The notes under the pieces were generated by a model, which was not told where the DNA came from, made no database searches, and saw only the letters and a program-made list of their open reading frames with translations. From an uncultured Mucilaginibacter sp. (GTDB taxonomy: Bacteria; Bacteroidota; Bacteroidia; Sphingobacteriales; Sphingobacteriaceae), in contig CAISKH010000457.1 in NCBI GenBank assembly GCA_903885865.1, forward strand, positions 1 through 11,932: a DNA stretch of 11,932 nt, written 5' to 3'. Shown here in pieces: positions 5,455 to 11,827 of the stretch (position 1 is the first letter of the stretch; each line of letters begins with the position of its first letter). Both the position numbers and the translations under genes were made by a program.

Positions 5455-6390
5455 ATGAAAAAAAATCTGATGTTTTTGGCACTTGCAACTATAGGATTAG
5501 CAAGCTGTAATGGTGGATTCAAAAAAGGCGATAACGGATTGCTATACAATAAATATACTGATAAGAGCGGCCCTAAAGTAAAAGAAGGCGACTTTATAAT
5601 GGTAAACCTGGTTGTAAAAAATGATGCCGATTCGGTATTGTTCAGCACCTACGAGGCTGGTCGACCATCGCCATTGCTGTTGCCTAAACCACAATATAAA
5701 GGAGATCTTTTTGATGGGATGAAACTGTTAACCGAAGGCGATAGTGCTACCATTAAACTTACAGCCGACAGTATATTTAAAAAAGTGCCTAAACCCCCTA
5801 CTTTTAAGGGCAAGTATGTAATTTATGATGTAAAAATTGAGAAATTAATTCCTAAAGGGACAATGACCGACCAGGTGTTCCAGTCGACAGTTACACAATA
5901 TATGTCGGGTTTAAGCCTGGCACAAAAAAACCTGGAGCCTGCTAAGATCAAAAACTATATTGCTGATAAAAAACTGAACCTTACTAAAACAGATTCGGGC
6001 TTATATTATGTTATTACCAAAACCGGCAACGGCCCGCTAATTGCAAAAGGTGATACCGTTGAAGTAAATTATACCGGCAGCCTGCTTAATGGCAAAGTGT
6101 TTGACACTAATGTTAAGGCCGACGCCGTAAAAGCAAAGATAGCCAATCCTCACCTTACACCAATTCGCTTTCCGGTAGGAGTACTGCAAGTGATTAAGGG
6201 CTGGGACCAGGGCCTGTTATTATTGAATAAAGGCGCGAAAGCCACTTTTATAGTACCTTCAAATTTGGCCTATGGCGAGCAGGGTAACCAGGTTATCGGC
6301 CCTTACTCTCCGCTTGCGTTTGATATAGAGGTGGTAAATATTATCCACCCGGGCTTAACTGCGGCTAAAACTGCTAAGGCTAAAAAATAA
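5455..6390 (+). CDS. FKBP-type peptidyl-prolyl isomerase lipoprotein, copy 1
   Basis: A 311-residue exported isomerase that would catalyse cis-trans interconversion of Xaa-Pro bonds in envelope proteins. A lipoprotein signal ends in LASC (15-18), giving lipidation at C18. Residues about 35-132 form a degenerate FKBP-like domain: beta-pattern and GMKLLTEGDSA (88-98) are present, but the YTG and FD substrate residues are absent. A helical linker (about 135-175) leads to the C-terminal FKBP domain (about 180-297), which keeps the pocket residues seen in human FKBP12: Y206, F216/D217, V246/I247, W250, Y273, I281 and F289. An insertion of about 15 residues follows FD. The tail is Lys/Ala-rich. It sits two bases after the nrnA stop and is the first of four tandem paralogues. 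By context and lipoprotein form it may be GldI-like, but it is much longer than single-domain GldI. Confidence 0.93.
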   Translation: MKKNLMFLALATIGLASCNGGFKKGDNGLLYNKYTDKSGPKVKEGDFIMVNLVVKNDADSVLFSTYEAGRPSPLLLPKPQYKGDLFDGMKLLTEGDSATIKLTADSIFKKVPKPPTFKGKYVIYDVKIEKLIPKGTMTDQVFQSTVTQYMSGLSLAQKNLEPAKIKNYIADKKLNLTKTDSGLYYVITKTGNGPLIAKGDTVEVNYTGSLLNGKVFDTNVKADAVKAKIANPHLTPIRFPVGVLQVIKGWDQGLLLLNKGAKATFIVPSNLAYGEQGNQVIGPYSPLAFDIEVVNIIHPGLTAAKTAKAKK

Positions 6391-6404
6391 ATAAATCATT
6401 ATAT

Positions 6405-6435
6405 AGCCGTCCTTCAAAACAGGACGGCTTTTTTT
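6405..6435 (+). terminator. Intrinsic terminator after FKBP copy 1
   Basis: A nine-base stem, AGCCGTCCT (6405-6413) with AGGACGGCT (6421-6429), encloses a seven-base loop and is followed by six further T residues. The next gene's ATG is at 6440, only four bases beyond the T-run. Confidence 0.9.
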
Positions 6436-6439
6436 AATT

Positions 6440-7435
6440 ATGAAAAAATACCTTATACTTTCTTTTATTGTTGTATTCGCAATAAAAGCTAATGCGCAAG
6501 ACGGTATTCAACAATCTGCAAAGGGTGTTGTGTTCCAGCTTCTTTCACATTTTACCGGCGACCGGTTAAAAGTGAATGATGTGGTTACCTTCCAGATGAT
6601 CCAAAAAACAGAAAAGGATTCAATCCTTTCCAGGGCGCTTAACCAGGCGCAAATACAGCCCACAGGCGATTTGATGGATATATTTCCGTTGCTTACAGTA
6701 AAAGACAGCGTTTTAATTAAAGTACCTACTGATTCTATATTTAAAGCTAACGAACAACAGCGGCCTCCTTTTTTCCCGAAAGGCAGCAAGCTGCTCGTTA
6801 TTATTAAAATAGTAAAAGTGCAATCATTAAGTGACGCTATTGCTGAAAGAGATAAGGCTATCGCTGAAGAAAAAACGGTCATCGCCAAATACCAGGCTGA
6901 AGAAGCTGCCAATACTGATAAATATATAACAGATCATAAATTGTTGCTTAAAACTACGCTTTCGGGATTAAAATATAAAATAACCAAACCATCTGTTAAG
7001 CGCCGGCCATTGCCGGGCGATACGGTATTGGTAAATTATACCGGGCGCACACTTGACGGCAAGGTATTCGACTCGAGCGTAGCAGCCGAAGGCACAAAAG
7101 CCGGCCTGCAAAGACCAGCCGATATGTATCAACCCTTACAGGTTGTAGTTGGCCACGGCGAGGTTATACCGGGTTGGGATGAAGGCCTACTTTTATTAAA
7201 TGAAGGCTCAAAAGCAGTATTCCTAATTCCTTCAAAGCTGGGCTATGCCGAAAAAGGGGCAGGTGATATGATAAAACCATTCAGTACTTTGCTATTTGAT
7301 ATTGAATTGGTAAAAGTTAAACCCGGCAAACATGTACCTGCTAAAAAAGCAACCGCTGCATCAACACCCGTTAAAAAAGCCGCTGCAAAAAAGCCGCCGC
7401 TTAAAAAACCGGCGGTAACTGCTAAGAAAAGTTAA
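6440..7435 (+). CDS. FKBP-type peptidyl-prolyl isomerase, soluble periplasmic, copy 2
   Basis: A 331-residue paralogue of its three neighbours and the most divergent. It has a Sec signal peptide with predicted cleavage after ANA (17-19) and no lipobox cysteine, so the protein should be released into the periplasm. A degenerate FKBP-like domain (about 28-127) is followed by a charged Ala/Glu/Lys helix (about 128-165) that may form a coiled coil. The C-terminal FKBP domain (about 175-293) retains Y200, F210/D211, V242/I243, W246, Y269 and F286; the usual AYG before the flap is GYA here. Residues 296-331 form a Lys/Ala/Pro tail with repeated KKA and KKP units, resembling histone H1-like tails, and could bind polyanions. 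The start lies four bases after a terminator, so its expression must depend on read-through or on a promoter overlapping the hairpin. Confidence 0.92.
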   Translation: MKKYLILSFIVVFAIKANAQDGIQQSAKGVVFQLLSHFTGDRLKVNDVVTFQMIQKTEKDSILSRALNQAQIQPTGDLMDIFPLLTVKDSVLIKVPTDSIFKANEQQRPPFFPKGSKLLVIIKIVKVQSLSDAIAERDKAIAEEKTVIAKYQAEEAANTDKYITDHKLLLKTTLSGLKYKITKPSVKRRPLPGDTVLVNYTGRTLDGKVFDSSVAAEGTKAGLQRPADMYQPLQVVVGHGEVIPGWDEGLLLLNEGSKAVFLIPSKLGYAEKGAGDMIKPFSTLLFDIELVKVKPGKHVPAKKATAASTPVKKAAAKKPPLKKPAVTAKKS

Positions 7436-7443
7436 ATTAAGTT

Positions 7444-7479
7444 AAATAAAAAGCCTTCTGCACAGAAGACTTTTTATTT
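7444..7479. terminator. Terminator after FKBP copy 2
   Basis: A 16-base stem with one C-A mismatch: AAATAAAAAGCCTTCT (7444-7459) against AGAAGACTTTTTATTT (7464-7479), with a four-base loop GCAC. The A-run and T-run flanks are symmetrical, so it could stop transcription from either side, although both neighbours run in the plus direction. Confidence 0.8.
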
Positions 7480-7534
7480 CTAATGAATTAAAACTATTTT
7501 TATCGGACGGACCAAAACCAATAAACTTTAATAA

Positions 7535-8512
7535 ATGAGAAAAGAACTGATGTTTTTAGTGCTTACAGCAATAGCATTAGCAGGGTGTACTAACGGGTAC
7601 AAGCAAGGTGATAACGGAATATTGTACAAAACATACATTGATAAGGCAGGCCCCAAAATAAAAGATGGGGACTTTGTTTATGCTAACATAATCGTAAAAA
7701 ACGATGCCGATTCTTTAATACAAAGCACTTATGCTGATGGTAACGCAGAGGGGATGATAGTACAATCGCAAATTAAAGGAGATATTTTTTCGGCGATGAA
7801 ACTCTTAACCGAAGGTGATAGTGCCTCTTTTAAACTTCCTGTTGACAGCATTTCTAAAGGCAGGCCTGTGCCTTCGATGTTCAAAGGGAAGTTTATAGTT
7901 TACGAAGTAAAAATTGAAAAAGTAATACCCAAAAAAGATTTGGGCGAACATGAGTTTCAAACCAAGTTTCAAACTTTCCTGATGTTCCAACAGCTGGCCA
8001 TTAAAAACGGGGAGCCGGACAGGATAAAAAGATACATTGCTGATAATAAGCTGAACACCGCTAAAACAGATTCGGGATTATATTATGCTATTACCAAACA
8101 AGGGCTTGGCCCGTTAGCTGCAAAGGGCGATACCGTTGTAGTAAATTATACCGGTAGCTTACTAACCGGCAAAGTGTTTGATACCAGCATTAAAGAGGAA
8201 GCCATTAAGGCAAAACTGCCCTATTCAGCTTCCCCATATGTACCCGTACGTATACCAGTTGGGCAACATATGGTTATGCCGGGTTGGGACCAGGGCTTAT
8301 TATTACTAAATAAAGGCGCGGAGGCCACTTTTATAATACCTTCAAAGCTCGCCTATGGTGAACAGGGTAATAAAACGATAAGCCCATTTACGCCACTTGC
8401 TTTTACTATCGAGGTGGTTGATATTATTCATCCTAAGCTAGTTGCAGTAGATCCGGCAACACAAACATCTCCTTTACCACCCGTTAAAATAGTTAAACCC
8501 GGTAAAAAATAA
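7535..8512 (+). CDS. FKBP-type peptidyl-prolyl isomerase lipoprotein, copy 3
   Basis: A 325-residue paralogue. The signal ends in LAGC, with lipidation at C18. The N-terminal degenerate FKBP-like domain (about 35-132) contains NDADS (56-60) and AMKLLTEGDSAS (87-98), nearly identical to copies 1 and 4. The catalytic-type domain (about 178-298) shows Y205, F215/D216, V247, W251, Y274, I282 and F290. Position 248, isoleucine in FKBP12 and the other copies, is methionine. The C-terminal tail is Pro/Lys-rich (about 305-325). The upstream gap of about 55 bases after a terminator holds only a poor match to the promoter consensus. Close similarity to copies 1 and 4 along the whole length points to tandem duplication rather than separate acquisition. 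Substrate specificity cannot be read from the sequence. Confidence 0.93.
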   Translation: MRKELMFLVLTAIALAGCTNGYKQGDNGILYKTYIDKAGPKIKDGDFVYANIIVKNDADSLIQSTYADGNAEGMIVQSQIKGDIFSAMKLLTEGDSASFKLPVDSISKGRPVPSMFKGKFIVYEVKIEKVIPKKDLGEHEFQTKFQTFLMFQQLAIKNGEPDRIKRYIADNKLNTAKTDSGLYYAITKQGLGPLAAKGDTVVVNYTGSLLTGKVFDTSIKEEAIKAKLPYSASPYVPVRIPVGQHMVMPGWDQGLLLLNKGAEATFIIPSKLAYGEQGNKTISPFTPLAFTIEVVDIIHPKLVAVDPATQTSPLPPVKIVKPGKK

Positions 8513-8537
8513 TACAACCATTTTTAAAAAAGGGTTT

Positions 8538-8568
8538 TTGACAATTATGTGAAAGCTTCTTTACTTTG
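8538..8568 (+). promoter_or_regulatory. Possible promoter of FKBP copy 4
   Basis: TTG (8538-8540), 21 bases, then TACTTTG, which is TAnnTTTG short by one base. It would give a leader of about 45 bases. The copy 3 to copy 4 gap (105 bases) is the longest inside the cluster, which supports a separate promoter, but the match is imperfect. Confidence 0.35.
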
Positions 8569-8617
8569 ATTCAGGTAAACCTTAATATAAGCGGTGATAA
8601 CACCAAATAATTAATAA

Positions 8618-9553
8618 ATGAAAAAGAACCTAACGTTTTTAGTACTTGCGGCAATAGGATTAGCAAGCTGCAACAACGAATATAAGAAAGATAAGACCGG
8701 GTTACTATATAAAATATATACAGACAAGGCTGGCCCCAGAATAAATGAAGGTGATTTTGTCAGTGCAGGCGTGGTTATAAAAAATGATGCGGATTCGGTA
8801 CAGTTCAGCACCTATGGGTCAGGGTTTCCGCAGCAGTTTCAGGTGTCTAAATCAAAATACAAAGGAGATATTTTTGCCGGGATGAAATTATTAACCGAAG
8901 GTGACAGCGCTTCTTTTAAACTTCCTGCCGACAGTATATTTAAAAACACAACCCGGGCAGCTTTATTTAAAAACAAGTTTGTAACTTATGATATAAAAAT
9001 TGAGAAAGTAATTCCGAGAGGAAATATGACCGCCCAGGAATTCCAGGCAGCTATTAACAAATATATAATGACGTTGGCGCTCGCAGTTAAAAATGCCGAA
9101 GCCGGAAAAATACAAAAATACATTACTGATAAAAAATTGAACGTTACTCAAACCGATTCAGGCTTATATTATGCTATTACCATAAAAGGAAAAGGGCCGC
9201 TAGCCCGACCGGGTGATACGGTTGTAGTAGATTATACAGGATATCTCTTAAACGGTAAAATATTCGACACCAGTATTTACCCGGATGCCGTTAAAGGAAA
9301 AATAGTTAACCCCAAACGTGAATATGCGCCAATAGGTATCCCTCTTGGGGAAAAGAAAGTCATTGCGGGATGGGAACAGGGGTTAATGTTGTTGCCTAAA
9401 GCTACAAAAGCTACTTTTATAATACCATCAAAACTTGCCTATGGCGCACAGGGCTACGGCGGGATAGCACCCTATACTCCACTGGTATATGATATATGGG
9501 TGGCAAATATTATTCATCCCACACCGGGTACGCATACTCCGGCAAAAAAATAA
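8618..9553 (+). CDS. FKBP-type peptidyl-prolyl isomerase lipoprotein, copy 4
   Basis: A 311-residue paralogue, the same length as copy 1. The signal ends in LASC, with lipidation at C18. The degenerate N-terminal domain spans about 35-132 (GMKLLTEGDSAS at 88-99). The C-terminal FKBP domain (about 180-298) keeps Y206, F216/D217, V248/I249, W252, Y275 and I283. The position of FKBP12 F99 is tyrosine (Y291), and the last strand reads YDIWVANII instead of FDIEVVNII. The conserved NKGA before the last strands is PKAT here, so this copy has drifted most among the three lipoproteins in its catalytic-type domain. The tail is short (THTPAKK). A terminator follows directly, closing the cluster before tatD. 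Confidence 0.93.
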   Translation: MKKNLTFLVLAAIGLASCNNEYKKDKTGLLYKIYTDKAGPRINEGDFVSAGVVIKNDADSVQFSTYGSGFPQQFQVSKSKYKGDIFAGMKLLTEGDSASFKLPADSIFKNTTRAALFKNKFVTYDIKIEKVIPRGNMTAQEFQAAINKYIMTLALAVKNAEAGKIQKYITDKKLNVTQTDSGLYYAITIKGKGPLARPGDTVVVDYTGYLLNGKIFDTSIYPDAVKGKIVNPKREYAPIGIPLGEKKVIAGWEQGLMLLPKATKATFIIPSKLAYGAQGYGGIAPYTPLVYDIWVANIIHPTPGTHTPAKK

Positions 9554-9562
9554 CCAGCCTGT

Positions 9563-9597
9563 AAAAAAGCCTTCCCGTAAACCGGAAGGCTTTTTTT
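9563..9597 (+). terminator. Terminator closing the FKBP cluster
   Basis: AAAAAAGCCTTCC (9563-9575) pairs with GGAAGGCTTTTTT (9584-9596) around an eight-base loop, with a T-run to 9597. The T-run leads straight into the tatD -7 box. Confidence 0.9.
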
Positions 9598-9604
9598 ATT
9601 TTTG
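9597..9604 (+). promoter_or_regulatory. -7 box for tatD, fused to a terminator T-run
   Basis: TATTTTTG matches TAnnTTTG. Its first T is the last base of the preceding terminator T-run. It ends four bases before the tatD ATG at 9609, so any transcript starting here would be leaderless or nearly so. No TTG -33 element is obvious, because the upstream bases form the hairpin. Confidence 0.5.
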
Positions 9605-9608
9605 CAGC

Positions 9609-10376
9609 ATGATACTAACCGATACGCATACGCATTTGTATTATGAAACCGATGCAGTGAGGCGGGCCGCACTTATACAGCGATGCCTCGATAACAGTAT
9701 TGGCCGCCTGTTTTTGCCAAATGTTGATGCGGCATCTGTTGCGCTTGTATATAGTTTGGTAAATGCCTTTCCGGGTATGTGTTTTCCTATGCTTGGGCTG
9801 CACCCCTGTTCGGTAAAGGAGGGTTGGGAAGGCGAATTGGCTGTTATCCACACAACTATACGCCAACCTAACATAGTCGCCATTGGCGAAATAGGCATTG
9901 ACCTGTATTGGGACAAAACCAATTTAACCGAACAAATACGAGCCTTTAAACAACAAATAGCATGGGCAAAATCGTTAAAGCTGCCGATAGTTATTCATTG
10001 CCGCGATGCCTTTAATGAGGTGTTTGAAGTATTGGAACAGGAGCAGGATGAAAATTTACGGGGTATATTTCATTGTTTTACCGGCAATGCCGAACAAGCG
10101 CAAAGAGCTATTAAACTCGGTTTTTACCTGGGAATTGGCGGCGTTGTTACCTATAAAAATGCGGGTCTTGATAAAATTTTACCCGGAATTGATTTAAGCC
10201 ATATCGTTTTAGAAACAGATTCTCCGTATCTTTCCCCTGTTCCGCACAGGGGTAAACCCAATGAAAGTTCTTATTTGATATATATTGCCCAAAAAGTAGC
10301 AGAGCTGTATCAAACAGATATCGAAACTATTGCCAATATAACAACTGCGAACTCCAAACAAATATTTGGCGTGTGA
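9609..10376 (+). CDS. tatD: TatD-family metal-dependent deoxyribonuclease
   Basis: A 255-residue cytoplasmic TIM-barrel hydrolase. TatD enzymes are metal-dependent 3'-5' DNases linked to repair and DNA turnover; despite the name they are not needed for twin-arginine export. Metal ligands are visible in order: DTHTH (5-9), GLHP (H65 region, 63-66), GEIGID (93-98; E94), VIHCRD (128-133; H130), FHCFTG (154-159; H155) and ETDSPYL (202-208; D204). The length fits the family (about 255-265). The frame is open upstream to 9489, but that would overlap the FKBP gene and translate through a terminator. The start at 9609 gives the family-typical beginning ILTDTHTHL. The asparaginase gene follows 41 bases later and is probably co-transcribed. 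Confidence 0.96.
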   Translation: MILTDTHTHLYYETDAVRRAALIQRCLDNSIGRLFLPNVDAASVALVYSLVNAFPGMCFPMLGLHPCSVKEGWEGELAVIHTTIRQPNIVAIGEIGIDLYWDKTNLTEQIRAFKQQIAWAKSLKLPIVIHCRDAFNEVFEVLEQEQDENLRGIFHCFTGNAEQAQRAIKLGFYLGIGGVVTYKNAGLDKILPGIDLSHIVLETDSPYLSPVPHRGKPNESSYLIYIAQKVAELYQTDIETIANITTANSKQIFGV

Positions 10377-10417
10377 ACAACAACAGATAAATTACCAATT
10401 AGCATAAAATTGATTTG

Positions 10418-11437
10418 ATGAGCCAGATACTTATTATCTATACCGGTGGTACAATAGGTATGATGACCGATCCGGTCACCAAGGTGCTCAAACCAATCAA
10501 TTTTGAGCAGATAATGGATAATGTACCCGAATTAGAAAAACTTAATTGTAAAATTAAGGTACACTCGTTCGATGAGATAATCGACTCATCCAATATGAAC
10601 CCCCAGATATGGAGCGAGATGGCGGGTTTAATTGAAGCGAATTATGATGATGTTGACGGCTTTGTGATCCTCCACGGGTCAGATACCATGGCTTTTACCG
10701 CTTCTGCGCTAAGTTTTATGCTCGAGAATTTGGCCAAGCCTGTAATATTTACCGGTTCGCAGTTGCCCATAAGCGCCATCCGTACTGATGCCAAGGAAAA
10801 CCTGATGACCGCCATTGAAATTGCCAACGCGAAAAAGAACGGCCACGCGCGTGTACCCGAGGTTTGCATTTATTTTGATTATAAACTGTTCAGGGGGAAC
10901 AGATCGTTCAAGTATAACTCTTCCAAATTTGAGGCATTCAGGTCGCCTAATTACCCTATACTGGCCGAGTCGGGGGTGCATTTGCGGTTTAGCGTGAATG
11001 ATATCCGCCATCACGGCGACGAACCACTGATACTGCATAAAAACCTGGTGAATGACGTAGGGGTGCTAAAACTATATCCAGGCATAAGTCCAAAAGTGGT
11101 TGCCAACATTTTAAGCGCCGATGTGCGCGGCATTGTGATGGAGACCTTTGGCGCAGGCAATACCACTACCGACAGCTGGTTTATCGATCTGCTTAAAAAC
11201 GCAATAGACAGCGGCAAGGTGATCGTTGATATTTCGCAATGCAAGGTGGGCACCGTGGAGTTGGGCCGGTACGAAACCAGCAAGCAACTAAAAGATGTAG
11301 GTGTAGCCAACGGTTATGATATGACCTACGAGGCGGCCGTTACCAAAATGATGTACCTGCTGGGCCAAACCGATGACCCGGCCGAAGTAAAGCACTTGCT
11401 CGAAACCGACCTGCGCGGCGAACTAACTGTATCCTGA
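10418..11437 (+). CDS. ansA: Type I (cytoplasmic) L-asparaginase
   Basis: A 339-residue enzyme hydrolysing asparagine to aspartate and ammonia. There is no signal peptide, which favours the low-affinity cytoplasmic type I rather than the periplasmic type II. The N-terminal signature IIYTGGTIGM (6-15) carries the nucleophile T12. The second signature is ILHGSDTMAFTASALSF (84-100), with D89. At the place of the second catalytic threonine (GTDT in E. coli AnsA), the sequence has serine (S88), a conservative change also found, as I recall, in other Bacteroidota. FRGNRSFKYNSSKFEAFRSPN (158-178, central part) matches type I enzymes. The start at ATG 10418 is preferred over the in-frame TTG one codon earlier. 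It lies 41 bases downstream of tatD; a possible weak -7 box (TAAAATTG, one mismatch) sits just ahead of it. Confidence 0.95.
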   Translation: MSQILIIYTGGTIGMMTDPVTKVLKPINFEQIMDNVPELEKLNCKIKVHSFDEIIDSSNMNPQIWSEMAGLIEANYDDVDGFVILHGSDTMAFTASALSFMLENLAKPVIFTGSQLPISAIRTDAKENLMTAIEIANAKKNGHARVPEVCIYFDYKLFRGNRSFKYNSSKFEAFRSPNYPILAESGVHLRFSVNDIRHHGDEPLILHKNLVNDVGVLKLYPGISPKVVANILSADVRGIVMETFGAGNTTTDSWFIDLLKNAIDSGKVIVDISQCKVGTVELGRYETSKQLKDVGVANGYDMTYEAAVTKMMYLLGQTDDPAEVKHLLETDLRGELTVS

Positions 11438-11495
11438 TAGTTTAGCGCAAGGTTGTTTGGCAGCCCACACTTTATGCAAAAAAATACTTATTCGT

Positions 11496-11521
11496 CAGGG
11501 TTATTAGACCTCTGTTTTTTT
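11496..11521 (+). terminator. Possible terminator after the asparaginase gene
   Basis: CAGGGTT (11496-11502) can pair with ACCTCTG (11508-11514), with one G-T pair and one mismatch, around the loop ATTAG, followed by seven T residues. The stem is weak, but the T-run and location about 60 bases past the stop codon fit a terminator. Confidence 0.45.
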
Positions 11522-11547
11522 AACTTACTGATAAACAGTTATTAAAA

Positions 11548-11593
11548 GTGTTCACGGTTTTTGAGCGTGAACGCGCGTGAACACCGCGTGAAC
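11548..11593. repeat. Phased GCGTGAAC repeats with an inverted partner
   Basis: GCGTGAAC occurs three times, at 11565-11572, 11575-11582 and 11586-11593, with spacing of 10 and 11 bases, close to one DNA turn. An inverted copy, GTGTTCAC (11548-11555), is an exact reverse complement of GTGAACAC at 11577-11584. An alternative seven-base stem pairs 11550-11556 with 11566-11572. It could be a protein-binding array or a genome-wide repeat; the sequence alone does not decide. Confidence 0.75.
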
Positions 11594-11681
11594 GCTGTAA
11601 AGCACGAAAAATTTCTAATTTTATTGTTCTACCGACCTGTGAAACCGAGAGTGAGGGTTACTGGCTAAACGCTCATTTTCC

Positions 11682-11706
11682 GGCAATGCGGCAAAGCCGC
11701 ACTGCC
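11682..11706. repeat. GC-rich hairpin without a T-run
   Basis: GGCAATGCGGC (11682-11692) pairs with GCCGCACTGCC (11696-11706) around the loop AAA, with one A-C mismatch. No T-run follows on either strand, so it is a poor intrinsic terminator. It may be part of a REP-like element or an RNA structure downstream of the histidine kinase gene. Confidence 0.6.
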
Positions 11707-11827
11707 ATCAATGAATTTTGCAATTTCCAGGGGTATTATACTTCAAATCATGTATAGCTTTCGCCTGGTTCAAAAATAAAACAATGTTATTAAAGAGAAA
11801 TTAGAGCCGGATTAGAAAAATATTAGA

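Larger units (their letters stand above)
11438..11827. other. Gene-free intergenic stretch with structured repeats
   Basis: About 390 bases between the asparaginase stop and the histidine kinase stop, both genes ending here. I see no credible coding frame: the longest ATG frame is 23 codons (11474-11545) and crosses the terminator. It holds a weak terminator, a phased GCGTGAAC repeat cluster and a hairpin, listed separately. Bases 11597-11680 and 11707-11790 show nothing I can interpret. Confidence 0.7.

Noticed and set aside
6508..6912. A 134-codon minus-strand frame inside FKBP copy 2
   Set aside because: It is antisense to a clear FKBP gene with a signal peptide and conserved domains and shows no recognisable family pattern of its own.
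8516..8539. Possible terminator after FKBP copy 3
   Set aside because: The A/T-run could fold on itself, but the stem has a mismatch and leaves almost no loop; too weak to call.
9489..9608. Upstream extension of the tatD reading frame by 40 codons
   Set aside because: It overlaps the end of the FKBP copy 4 gene, would be translated through a strong terminator, and lacks similarity to TatD N-termini; the family start is at 9609.
10415..10417. TTG as the asparaginase start codon
   Set aside because: An ATG follows immediately in frame and gives the normal family beginning; TTG adds only one residue.
10709..11310. Two minus-strand frames of 99-109 codons inside the asparaginase gene
   Set aside because: They are antisense to well-conserved asparaginase motifs and have no family features.
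11474..11545. A 23-codon ATG frame in the last intergenic region
   Set aside because: It runs through the probable asparaginase terminator, has no upstream promoter or ribosome signal, and no recognisable motif.
11548..11593. The GCGTGAAC repeats as a CRISPR array
   Set aside because: Units are only 8 bases with 2-3 base gaps, with no spacers and no cas genes.
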